A DNA stretch of 5,590 nt, from NCBI GenBank assembly GCA_001920085.1, contig MNJC01000107.1:6758-12347 (forward strand). The letters run 5' to 3'. The notes beneath the pieces were generated by a model. The model was not told where the DNA came from. It searched no databases and saw nothing but the letters and a program-made list of their open reading frames with translations. Below, piece after piece: positions 1-5,024 of the stretch. A program made the position numbers and the translations under genes. Position 1 is the stretch's first letter. Every line of letters begins with the position of its first letter. The DNA is from Actinobacteria bacterium 13_1_20CM_4_69_9. Lineage in GTDB: Bacteria > Actinomycetota > Thermoleophilia > Gaiellales > Gaiellaceae.

Positions 1-1048
1 GCTCCGTCATGGTTCCGAGCCGCTCGTAGAGCTCACGGCCCAGCTCGCTGATCGCCCGCGCACTCTGTGCGACCTGCTCTTCCCGCCAGCTCGACGCGAC
101 CGTACGAAGCATCGTGATCAACGTCGCCGGGCTCGCCAGGATGATGCCGGACTGCGCGTGCAGCTCGAGCAGTGACGGATCCTGCTCGATCGCGGCGCGG
201 AAGAAGCTCTCTCCGGGGAGGAACATGACGACGAAGTCGGGCGCCGAATCGAACTGCTTCCAGTAGGACTTCGCCTTCAATGCCGCGACGTGATCACGGA
301 CGTTGCGCGCGAAGTCGGCCAGGCGCTGGGTGCGGACGCCGTCGTCATCGGTCTGGTGCGCGTCGAGGAGGGCCTGGATCGGAGTCTTTGCATCGACGAC
401 GACGGTGCGGCCGCCGGGCAGACGTACGACCAGGTCGGGTCGCAGGAGGCCGTTCTCGTCGCCGCGGCCGGTTGCCTGCACGACGAAGTCGCAGTAGGCG
501 AGCATGCCTGCCGCTTCGACCGCGTTCTTCAGCTGGAGCTCGCCCCAGCGGCCGTGCACGCTCGGAGCGCGGAGAGCCGTGACGAGGCTGTTCGTCTCCG
601 TGCGGAGGCGGTCGTTCGTCTCGGCGACGGTCGTCAGCAGCGTGCTCAGGCGCGTGACGTCGCGTATCCGTGCCGTCTCGAGCGTCTTCACCTCGGTGTT
701 CACCTTCTCGAGCGACTCCTTGATCGGCGTGACGAGGCTCTCCACGGCCTTCTGGCGCGAGTCCAGGTCGTGCGTCGCTTTCAGCTGGAGTTGCTCGAAC
801 TGCGCCCTCGCGAGCTGCATGAACTGTTCGCTGTTGCCGCGGAGCGCCTCGGCGCACATCGCCTGCAGCTGCATCGAGAGCTGCTCCCGAGCCTGCGTCA
901 GCACTCCGACCTTCTCGTCGGCGACGGAGCGCTCGTGCTCGAGCTCGAGGCGAAGGCGTGTCACGTCGGTGGCAAGCCGCGAGCGCACCACGATCCACGA
1001 CGCGGTCGCGCCGACGAGCAGTCCGATGATGAGGAACGCAAACTCCAT
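1..1048 (-). CDS. rmuC: DNA recombination protein RmuC, 3'-truncated by the window edge
   Basis: The minus strand is open from an ATG at 1048 to the window edge, giving 349 residues without a stop; family members are usually about 400-475 residues, so only the C-terminal tail is missing. Residues about 3-21 form a hydrophobic N-terminal membrane anchor. Residues about 24-160 are charged, heptad-like and predicted coiled coil. A conserved nuclease-like core follows, with HGRWGELQLKN at 165-175, RPDLVVRLPGG at 203-213 and VDAKTP at 218-223. P204-D205 and D219-x-K221 fit the PD-(D/E)xK endonuclease pattern. Further family blocks are F276-LPGE-280 and LASPATLI at 304-311. RmuC is known as a putative nuclease that limits recombination at short inverted repeats in E. 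coli; its mechanism is poorly defined. No strong Shine-Dalgarno precedes the ATG. The start is chosen because the membrane segment begins immediately after it. It lies 64 nt downstream of the CsbD-like gene, on the same strand, so co-transcription is possible. Confidence 0.95.
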   Translation of the reverse strand, partial: MEFAFLIIGLLVGATASWIVVRSRLATDVTRLRLELEHERSVADEKVGVLTQAREQLSMQLQAMCAEALRGNSEQFMQLARAQFEQLQLKATHDLDSRQKAVESLVTPIKESLEKVNTEVKTLETARIRDVTRLSTLLTTVAETNDRLRTETNSLVTALRAPSVHGRWGELQLKNAVEAAGMLAYCDFVVQATGRGDENGLLRPDLVVRLPGGRTVVVDAKTPIQALLDAHQTDDDGVRTQRLADFARNVRDHVAALKAKSYWKQFDSAPDFVVMFLPGESFFRAAIEQDPSLLELHAQSGIILASPATLITMLRTVASSWREEQVAQSARAISELGRELYERLGTMTE

Positions 1049-1074
1049 GAGAGCCTGCGAACGGTAGAGGGGGA

Positions 1075-1106
1075 GTCGGACGGAGCCCTACGGGTCTCCG
1101 CCCGTC
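1075..1106 (-). terminator. Hairpin between the CsbD-like gene and rmuC (weak terminator or processing site)
   Basis: On the minus strand GACGGGCGGAG pairs with CTCCGTCCGAC, with one mismatch and one G-T wobble. An inner CCC-GTA-GGG stem extends it, with one bulged base, giving about 13 pairs in 32 nt. It starts 6 nt after the stop codon of the CsbD-like gene. The downstream sequence is pyrimidine-rich (CTCCCCCTCTACC) but has no T run, so it is not a classic intrinsic terminator. It could partly terminate the small-gene transcript or protect its 3' end. Structure is seen in the sequence; function is inferred. Confidence 0.35.
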
Positions 1107-1112
1107 CCGGGA

Positions 1113-1310
1113 TCAGGTGTTCTCGCGCTCGACGTGAGCTTCGGCCGCCTGCTGGCGCTGCTCGGCGGCGAGCTCCTCGTGCTTCGCGGCGCGATCCTGC
1201 GCAGCGCCCTCGCGCTCCTGCGCCGCGCCCTCGTGTCGGAGCGAATCGTCGCCCGTCACGTCGCCGGCGGCCTTCTTGCCGCGGCCGAGGATCTTGTCCA
1301 GGAGTCCCAT
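1113..1310 (-). CDS. Small CsbD-like stress-response protein
   Basis: This 65-residue protein starts at an ATG at 1310 and ends with TGA at 1113-1115. The N-terminal stretch MGLLDKILGRGKKAAGDVTG, followed by L24, E27-G28, Q31 and G35, fits the CsbD pattern of K..AAG..TG...L..EG...Q..G. CsbD proteins are small, hydrophilic, general-stress-induced proteins of unknown biochemical function. The remainder (residues about 28-65) is rich in Ala, Glu, Gln and Arg and predicted helical, with no Cys or Trp, no signal peptide and no membrane segment. A Shine-Dalgarno-like GAAAGG (1319-1324) supports the start. A strong promoter and an intrinsic-terminator-like hairpin lie in the upstream leader, suggesting the gene is regulated by attenuation. 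rmuC follows after 64 nt. Assignment to the CsbD family is by pattern only; it could equally be a lineage-specific relative. Confidence 0.82.
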   Translation of the reverse strand: MGLLDKILGRGKKAAGDVTGDDSLRHEGAAQEREGAAQDRAAKHEELAAEQRQQAAEAHVERENT

Positions 1311-1318
1311 CCGATCTG

Positions 1319-1324
1319 CCTTTC
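1319..1324 (-). promoter_or_regulatory. Ribosome binding site of the CsbD-like gene
   Basis: GAAAGG on the minus strand sits 8 nt before the ATG at 1310 and decides that start. CGAAAGG here can pair, with one bulged A, with CCTTCG at 1339-1344 of the same leader, so the site may be partly sequestered. The pairing is inferred. Confidence 0.6.
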
Positions 1325-1337
1325 GTCGCTTACATCG

Positions 1338-1393
1338 CCGAAGGTTCCCGTTTGGTCCACAAAAAACGCCAAAGCCGGCGAACCCGAAGGTTC
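1338..1393 (-). repeat. Ten-base direct repeat in the CsbD-like leader (1338-1347 and 1384-1393)
   Basis: GAACCTTCGG occurs twice on the minus strand, 46 bp apart. One copy forms the 5' arm and tetraloop of the terminator-like hairpin; the other lies in the leader between that hairpin and the ribosome binding site. Both contain CCTTCG, which is complementary to the Shine-Dalgarno region with one bulge. This may be coincidence or part of an RNA switch. Confidence 0.45.
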
Positions 1394-1405
1394 ATCGGCT
1401 TTGGC
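1361..1405 (-). terminator. UUCG-capped intrinsic-terminator hairpin in the 5' leader of the CsbD-like gene
   Basis: On the minus strand a perfect 10-bp outer stem (GCCAAAGCCG with CGGCTTTGGC) encloses a 1x1 A-C mismatch, a G-U wobble and a 5-bp inner stem GAACC/GGTTC. The inner stem is closed by the extra-stable C(UUCG)G tetraloop. One G then TTTTTT (1361-1366) follows, so it has the full layout of a rho-independent terminator on the minus strand. On the plus strand no T run follows. No minus-strand gene lies just upstream: the nearest is tRNA-Leu, more than 800 nt away. A promoter predicted at 1412-1441 would start transcription at about 1405-1406, at the base of the stem. It is therefore best read as a 5'-leader attenuator, or as the end of a roughly 45-nt RNA. 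Confidence 0.7.
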
Positions 1406-1411
1406 TCGCGG

Positions 1412-1441
1412 AGCATATGGGGGCGCCAACGACCCAGTCAA
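1412..1441 (-). promoter_or_regulatory. Sigma70-type promoter for the CsbD-like gene (leader start near 1406)
   Basis: On the minus strand a TTGACT box (1436-1441) and a TATGCT box (1412-1417) are separated by 18 bp. These are five of six and four of six matches to the housekeeping consensus, which is rare in such GC-rich DNA. A run of six T on the minus strand (1457-1462) lies about 52-57 bases before the predicted start, where a distal UP element would sit. The predicted start is A1406 or G1405, leaving a leader of about 95 nt before the ATG. No gene other than the CsbD-like one is placed to use it. Confidence 0.65.
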
Positions 1442-1522
1442 GGGGATGCGTGCACGAAAAAACGCGCACGTTGCGTACTTCCACCGAGCCGCCGGCGCCG
1501 ATGGGTACCCTTCCGCGCGCGC

Positions 1523-2233
1523 ATGGCGAAGAAAGTCCGCACTCCAGCCCCGCCGAAGCGCGTCCAGGCGCCGCAGAAGCGCGAGACCCGCAAGGCTGCA
1601 GGCGTCCCGACACGGCCGCCGTGGTTCTACGCGGCGATCGGCGCCGGGGCCGTCGCCCTCGTCGCCGCCATCGTGCTCGGCGTGATCCTCGTCCGCGACA
1701 ACGCCGGGAGCAGCTCGAAGTCGCAGGCGAACGTCGCGAGCTACAACCGCCTACCGGGGATTCGGAAGACGAAGGCGCCCTGGCCTCCCGAGTATGAGTT
1801 CCTGGCCGACCGGCTCCTCCCGCTCGGGTTGACGCCGCTCCCGCGGGAGGCGGTCAACACCCACTACCACTCCCACCTCGACATCTTCGTCGACGGGAAG
1901 AAGGTGAAGGTTCCGGCGCTGATCGGGATCAACGTCGGCGCCCAGTACCTGACCGAGCTCCACACGCACGACACGCGCGGCGTGATCCACATCGAGTCGC
2001 CGAAGGCGAACGACCACTTCACGCTGGGTCAGTTCGTCGCGGAGTGGGCGGTCTTCCTGAACCGGCGCTGCATCGGCGCGTACTGCAACGGGCTCAAGTG
2101 GTACGTGAACGGCAAGCAGCAGACGGGCAACCCGCAGAAGTACACGCTCGAGCCGCACGACGAGATCGCAATCGTGGTGGGCAAGCCGCCCGCGACGATC
2201 CCGAAGAGCTACCAATTCCTCGCCGGCGAGTAA
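1523..2233 (+). CDS. Membrane-anchored histidine-rich extracytoplasmic protein of unknown function
   Basis: This 236-residue protein begins at an ATG at 1523. I recognise the type of protein but cannot name it. Residues 1-33 are basic and proline-rich (MAKKVRTPAPPKR start). Residues about 35-57 are one hydrophobic helix, and the rest should lie outside the membrane. The outer domain carries a histidine series: H114, H116 and H118 in NTHYHSHLDIFVDG; H147 and H149 in LHTHDTRGVIHIESP; H156, H165 and H212; plus C183 and C188. Short beta-strand-like segments (residues 119-136, 154-158, 192-197, 213-219) suggest a beta-sandwich. The alternating histidines suggest metal binding, by inference. The reading frame stays open upstream to 290, but that part is antisense to rmuC and the CsbD-like gene and is not coding. 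No Shine-Dalgarno is visible. A TACCCT box at 1506-1511 could serve as a -10 giving a very short leader. The TAA stop touches the tRNA-Leu gene. Confidence 0.88.
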   Translation: MAKKVRTPAPPKRVQAPQKRETRKAAGVPTRPPWFYAAIGAGAVALVAAIVLGVILVRDNAGSSSKSQANVASYNRLPGIRKTKAPWPPEYEFLADRLLPLGLTPLPREAVNTHYHSHLDIFVDGKKVKVPALIGINVGAQYLTELHTHDTRGVIHIESPKANDHFTLGQFVAEWAVFLNRRCIGAYCNGLKWYVNGKQQTGNPQKYTLEPHDEIAIVVGKPPATIPKSYQFLAGE

Positions 2234-2322
2234 TGCCGGGGGCGGGACTCGAACCCGCACGCCCCCATAGGGGGACAACCGATTTTAAGTCGGCCGCGTA
2301 TCGCCAGTTTCGCCACCCCGGC
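2234..2322 (-). tRNA. tRNA-Leu (anticodon UAA)
   Basis: The 89-nt minus-strand sequence folds as a complete class II tRNA. The acceptor stem is GCCGGGG/CCCCGGC (2316-2322 with 2235-2241), with discriminator A at 2234. The D arm has a GCG/CGC stem. The anticodon stem is GCCGA/TCGGT with loop CTTAAAA, placing UAA at 2285-2287. The long variable arm has a CCCCC/GGGGG stem capped by TAT. The T arm is GCGGG/CCCGC with loop TTCGAGT. The long variable arm, discriminator A and anticodon together identify leucine. The 3' CCA is not encoded, since the bases after the discriminator read TTA, so CCA must be added enzymatically. The gene converges on the His-rich protein gene with no spacer and diverges from gdh with 23 bp between them. 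Confidence 0.97.
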
Positions 2323-2329
2323 GTGAGCC

Positions 2330-2335
2330 AGGATA
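2330..2335 (-). promoter_or_regulatory. Probable -10 box of tRNA-Leu
   Basis: TATCCT on the minus strand ends 7 nt before the first base of the tRNA (2322), so transcription would start at or within a base of the mature 5' end. No convincing -35 box is seen at 16-18 bp; that position falls inside the gdh coding region. The box overlaps the plus-strand candidate for gdh by two bases. Confidence 0.45.
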
Positions 2336-2339
2336 GCCT
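2334..2339 (+). promoter_or_regulatory. Probable -10 box for leaderless gdh
   Basis: TAGCCT on the plus strand is followed by exactly 6 nt and then the GTG start at 2346. This is the usual arrangement for leaderless transcripts in actinobacteria, where the start codon is the first or nearly the first base of the mRNA. The only Shine-Dalgarno-like bases (AGGA, 2330-2333) lie 12 nt from the start, too far to be a good site. No clear -35 box is visible; that position lies within the tRNA-Leu gene. Confidence 0.42.
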
Positions 2340-2345
2340 CCGATC

Positions 2346-3635
2346 GTGGCGAAGCTAGAGGAGCTGCCGGCCGAAGCGGTCCAGCTCGAATGGGATACGC
2401 CGCTCTTCCGCACGGCGCAGAGACAGTTCGAGCAGGCGATCCCGTATGCGGATGTCAACGAGTCGATCGTCGAGCGGCTCCGCTATCCCGAGCGCGCGGT
2501 CGTCGTCACCGTTCCGATCCGGCGCGACGCAGGTCACGTCGGCGTCTTCCCCGCCTACCGCGTCCAGCACTCGAGCGTCCTGGGGCCGACCAAGGGCGGA
2601 ATACGCTACGACCCGCACGTCACGCTCGGCGAATGCGCGGCGCTCGCCGTCTGGATGACGTGGAAGTGCGCGCTCCTGCGCCTACCGTACGGCGGAGCGA
2701 AAGGCGGGGTGCGCTGCAACCCGCGGGAGCTCTCGCCCGGCGAGCTGCAGCGGCTGACGCGGCGCTACACGAGCGAGCTGCGCGGAGTGATCGGCCCGCA
2801 GGAGGACATCCCTGCACCCGACATGGCCACGAACGAGCAGACGATGGCGTGGATCATGGACACGTACTCGATGCAGGTCGGCTACGCCGTCCCCGAGATC
2901 GTGACCGGCAAGCCGGTCGCGCTCGGCGGGTCGCTCTTCCGCCACGAGGCGACCGGCGCCGGCGTCGTGATGGTGACCGAGCGCGCGTGCCGGCGGCTCG
3001 GTTGGAGATTGGACGAGCAGTCGTGCGTGGTGCAGGGCTTCGGCAACGTCGGCGGCATCGCCGCGAACGAGCTTGCGGCGAAGGGTGCCGTAGTGCTCGC
3101 GGTGTCGGACATCTCCGGCGGCGTCTACGCGCCGGACGGGCTCAATCTCGCCGACGTGCGCGCGTGGATCGCAGACCACGGGACGCTCGAGGGCTATCCA
3201 GATGCCCGGTACGTCACGAATTCCGAGCTGCTCGAGCTCCCCTGCGACATCCTCGTGCTGGCGGCGCTCGAGGACCAGATCACTGCGCTGAACGCTTCTC
3301 GCCTCGACACGAAGCTGGTCGTCGAGGGCGCCAACGGCCCGACGTCGATCGAAGCCGACGCGATCCTCGCCGAGCGCGGCATCCTCGTGCTTCCGGACGT
3401 GCTCACGAATGCGGGCGGCGTGACGGTGTCGTACTTCGAGTGGGTGCAGGACCTCGGGCGGCTGTTCTGGACGCGCGACGAGATCCGGGCGCGCCTCGCC
3501 GACAAGCTCGGCGACGCGTTCGACCGCGTGTGGGAGCTCGCCGACGAGAAGGCGATCTCGCTGCGGCAGGCGGCCCTCGTCGCAGGCATCAACGAGGTCG
3601 CGGGCGCGCTGAAGGCGCGAGGGATCTACCCGTGA
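2346..3635 (+). CDS. gdhA: Glutamate dehydrogenase (Glu/Leu/Phe/Val family)
   Basis: This 429-residue protein, of normal family length, interconverts glutamate with 2-oxoglutarate plus ammonia using NAD(P) in the cytoplasm. The N-terminal dimerisation/substrate domain (about 1-190) has K83 in GPTKGGIRY, K107 in WMTWKC, the signature LPYGGAKGG with catalytic K119, and D159 in PAPDMATNEQ. These match K89, K113, K125 and D165 of clostridial GDH at a constant offset of six. The C-terminal Rossmann domain (about 195-375) has GFGNVG at 231-236 and the acid D255 ending the second strand, which leans towards NAD+. VEGANGPT lies at 326-333, and S362 in VSYFEW is at the place of the glutamate-contacting serine. 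All key glutamate-binding residues are present, so glutamate is preferred over leucine or valine. The GTG start at 2346 gives the expected N-terminus and fits a leaderless promoter. The stop codon overlaps the next gene's start. Confidence 0.95.
   Translation: MAKLEELPAEAVQLEWDTPLFRTAQRQFEQAIPYADVNESIVERLRYPERAVVVTVPIRRDAGHVGVFPAYRVQHSSVLGPTKGGIRYDPHVTLGECAALAVWMTWKCALLRLPYGGAKGGVRCNPRELSPGELQRLTRRYTSELRGVIGPQEDIPAPDMATNEQTMAWIMDTYSMQVGYAVPEIVTGKPVALGGSLFRHEATGAGVVMVTERACRRLGWRLDEQSCVVQGFGNVGGIAANELAAKGAVVLAVSDISGGVYAPDGLNLADVRAWIADHGTLEGYPDARYVTNSELLELPCDILVLAALEDQITALNASRLDTKLVVEGANGPTSIEADAILAERGILVLPDVLTNAGGVTVSYFEWVQDLGRLFWTRDEIRARLADKLGDAFDRVWELADEKAISLRQAALVAGINEVAGALKARGIYP
3619..3624 (+). 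promoter_or_regulatory. Ribosome binding site of the CBS-domain gene
   Basis: GAGGGA lies inside the end of gdh, 7 nt before the GTG at 3632. It supports that start and the GTGA overlap, so the CBS gene is probably translationally coupled to gdh. Confidence 0.65.
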
Positions 3636-4036
3636 GCCAGGTCAGAGACGCGATGGTGCCCGAGCCCGGCACGCTCGACGCGTCGGCGTCCGCACAGGAA
3701 GCTGGCGAGCGGCTGTCGGATCCGGCGGTGCGCGCGGTGCTCGTGTGCGACGACGACGGAAAGCTCGTCGGCGTCGTCACGCGCAAGACCCTCGTCCAGA
3801 AGATCGTCGCGTCGGGACGGGACCCGCGCTCGACGGTGCTGCGCGACATCGCCGAGCCGCCGCTCTTCACGCTCGACGCGTCGATCGACCTCGACGACGC
3901 CTTTCGCGCGCTCGAAGACCAGGACCTCGAACGCGTTCCCGTCGTCGAGGACGGCCGCCTCGTCGGAATCCTCTCGCGGACGGTGCTGCAGCGCCGGCTC
4001 GCCGAGGACGAGCCGCCGCTTCAGCAGCAGGTGTAG
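3632..4036 (+). CDS. Tandem CBS-domain (Bateman module) protein, likely nucleotide sensor
   Basis: This 134-residue cytoplasmic protein consists only of two CBS domains. CBS1 spans about residues 4-58, starting VRDAMVPEPGTLDAS and ending with strand LVGVVTRKTLVQKIV. CBS2 spans about 69-124, starting VLRDIAEPPLFTLDAS and ending with LVGILSRTVLQRRL. T50-R51-K52 and S115-R116-T117 sit where CBS modules usually place the Ser/Thr and basic or acidic ribose/phosphate contacts. Such pairs commonly bind AMP, ADP, ATP or S-adenosylmethionine. No catalytic or DNA-binding domain is attached, so it probably acts on a partner. The GTG start overlaps the gdh stop (GTGA) and is preceded by GAGGGA, so gdh and this gene form an operon. 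A role in regulating GDH or nitrogen metabolism is inference from position only. The acidic, glutamine-ending tail overlaps the 3' end of ppx on the other strand by 16 bp. Confidence 0.9.
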   Translation: MSQVRDAMVPEPGTLDASASAQEAGERLSDPAVRAVLVCDDDGKLVGVVTRKTLVQKIVASGRDPRSTVLRDIAEPPLFTLDASIDLDDAFRALEDQDLERVPVVEDGRLVGILSRTVLQRRLAEDEPPLQQQV

Positions 4037-4986
4037 GCGCCGGGCGGCGCGGCGCCCTCTGCTTCCGCGGGGAGCTCGGCGGCCGTGAGCGCGGCCCCAT
4101 CGAGGATGTCGCGCTCGCTGATCTCGAGCTCGTCGAGGCCGAGGAACGACAGCGCCTCGCGCGCGATCACCGCGCCGGCGACGATCACGGGCGCGCGGTC
4201 CGGATCGAGCGGCCGGAGCTCCCGGCGCCGGGCGACCGGCACGGCGCCGAGGCGGTCGAGCTGCTCGCCGAGCGCGGCGGCTGTCAGGCGCGAGCCGTGC
4301 ACGCGCTCGCGCTCGTACTCGTCGAGCCCGAGTGCCAGCGCGGCGATGCTCGTGATCGTGCCGGCCACGCCGATCGCCGCCGTCGTCCGCTCGCGGATCT
4401 CGTCGGGGACGCGTTCGGCCAGGAGCGCCTGCACCGCGGCCGCACATGCCGAAAGCTCCTCGGCAGTCGGCGGATCGCCGTGCAAGAAGCGCTCGGTCAG
4501 CCGGACCGAGCCGATGTCGAGGCTGTCGTGCCAACGCACGCCGTCCGGCTCGCCGGCGATCAGCTCCGTCGAGCCGCCGCCGATGTCGACGATCAAGGTG
4601 CCCGCATCGGTCCCGCGCTCGGACGTTACGCCGCGGTACGTCATCAGCGCCTCGTCGTGGCCCGAGAGAAGGCGCGTCGCGAAGCCGTAGCTCCATTCGA
4701 CCTCGCCGAGGAACGCTTCGCCGTTGTCGGCGTCGCGGATGGCACTCGTCGCAATCGCAAGTGTGCGCTCCGCGCCGAGCCGCTCGGCCGCACGGCGATA
4801 GTCGGTCAGGACGTTGCGCACACGCGCGATCGGAACCGGAAGGAGCCGGCGACGCTTGTCGACGCCTTCGCCGAGCCGCGTCACGCGCGTTTCGCGCTCG
4901 ACGTCCGCGACGCGACCGTCGTCGACGTCCGCGACGAGCAACCGCGTCGAGTTCGTGCCGATATCGACCGCGGCCACGCGCGTCAC
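4021..4986 (-). CDS. ppx: Exopolyphosphatase / Ppx-GppA phosphatase, short form
   Basis: This 321-residue ASKHA-fold phosphatase removes terminal phosphate from polyphosphate and/or hydrolyses pppGpp in the cytoplasm. The first phosphate loop is AVDIGTNSTRLLVADV at residues 6-21. TSAIRDADN lies at 80-88, and LSGHDEALMTYRGV at 106-119 carries the probable catalytic E112. The second phosphate loop VDIGGGSTELI at 133-143 carries D134 and E141. IGVAGTITSIAA lies further on. E112, D134 and E141 sit at a constant offset of nine from the acidic residues Glu121, Asp143 and Glu150 I recall for E. coli PPX. The length matches the short, roughly 320-residue actinobacterial proteins that lack the C-terminal HD-like domain. 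Polyphosphatase and pppGpp phosphatase activity cannot be separated by sequence here. The GTG start at 4986 lies four codons before the first conserved strand. The unusual tail, ending in two cysteines, is encoded by the overlap with the CBS gene. Confidence 0.93.
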   Translation of the reverse strand: MTRVAAVDIGTNSTRLLVADVDDGRVADVERETRVTRLGEGVDKRRRLLPVPIARVRNVLTDYRRAAERLGAERTLAIATSAIRDADNGEAFLGEVEWSYGFATRLLSGHDEALMTYRGVTSERGTDAGTLIVDIGGGSTELIAGEPDGVRWHDSLDIGSVRLTERFLHGDPPTAEELSACAAAVQALLAERVPDEIRERTTAAIGVAGTITSIAALALGLDEYERERVHGSRLTAAALGEQLDRLGAVPVARRRELRPLDPDRAPVIVAGAVIAREALSFLGLDELEISERDILDGAALTAAELPAEAEGAAPPGAYTCC

Positions 4987-4993
4987 GCGTTCG

Positions 4994-4999
4994 ATGCTA
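4994..4999 (-). promoter_or_regulatory. Probable -10 box for leaderless ppx
   Basis: TAGCAT on the minus strand ends 7 nt before the GTG start at 4986, the same spacing style as gdh. No Shine-Dalgarno is present in the 7 nt between. No convincing -35 box is found in the 38-bp gap shared with the divergent gene. Function is inferred from spacing. Confidence 0.45.
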
Positions 5000-5012
5000 G
5001 CGCCGCCTGGGT

Positions 5013-5016
5013 AAGG
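5013..5016 (+). promoter_or_regulatory. Ribosome binding site of the PAP2-like gene
   Basis: AAGG (within GTAAGGT) lies 8 nt before the TTG at 5025. It is the reason for choosing this TTG over the in-frame GTG at 5082. An in-frame TAG at 4998-5000 limits any start further upstream. Confidence 0.5.
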
Positions 5017-5024
5017 TCTCCGCG

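Noticed and set aside
1361..1405. Hairpin as a plus-strand terminator
   Set aside because: On the plus strand no T run follows the stem and no plus-strand gene lies before it.
1449..1470. Second A6 tract with short CGTGC/GCACG hairpin as another terminator
   Set aside because: The A6 lies in the loop rather than after the stem. On the minus strand only a 4-bp stem precedes the T run. A UP element for the neighbouring promoter is the better reading.
290..1522. Long plus-strand open frame continuous with the His-rich protein gene
   Set aside because: This part is antisense to rmuC and the CsbD-like gene, both of which show clear family motifs. Its translation is low-complexity and Arg/Ala/Leu-rich, an artefact of GC-rich DNA. 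The real gene starts at 1523.
1751..2278. Minus-strand open frame opposite the His-rich protein and extending into the tRNA
   Set aside because: Its start lies inside tRNA-Leu, and the translation is repetitive Arg/Val/Leu. It is antisense to a better supported gene.
2262..2286. CCCCC-ATA-GGGGG hairpin followed by TTTT on the plus strand as terminator of the His-rich gene
   Set aside because: It is the complement of the tRNA variable arm, and the T run starts about 8 nt after the stem and is only four long. It might slow transcription but cannot be called a terminator.
2390..3631. Plus-strand open frame upstream of and in frame with the CBS gene
   Set aside because: It is the +2 shadow of gdh, with Arg-rich translation and no domain. 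Only the part from the GTG at 3632 is real.
5007..5009. In-frame CTG as an earlier start for the PAP2-like gene
   Set aside because: CTG starts are rare and no ribosome site precedes it; the TTG at 5025 has AAGG at good spacing.
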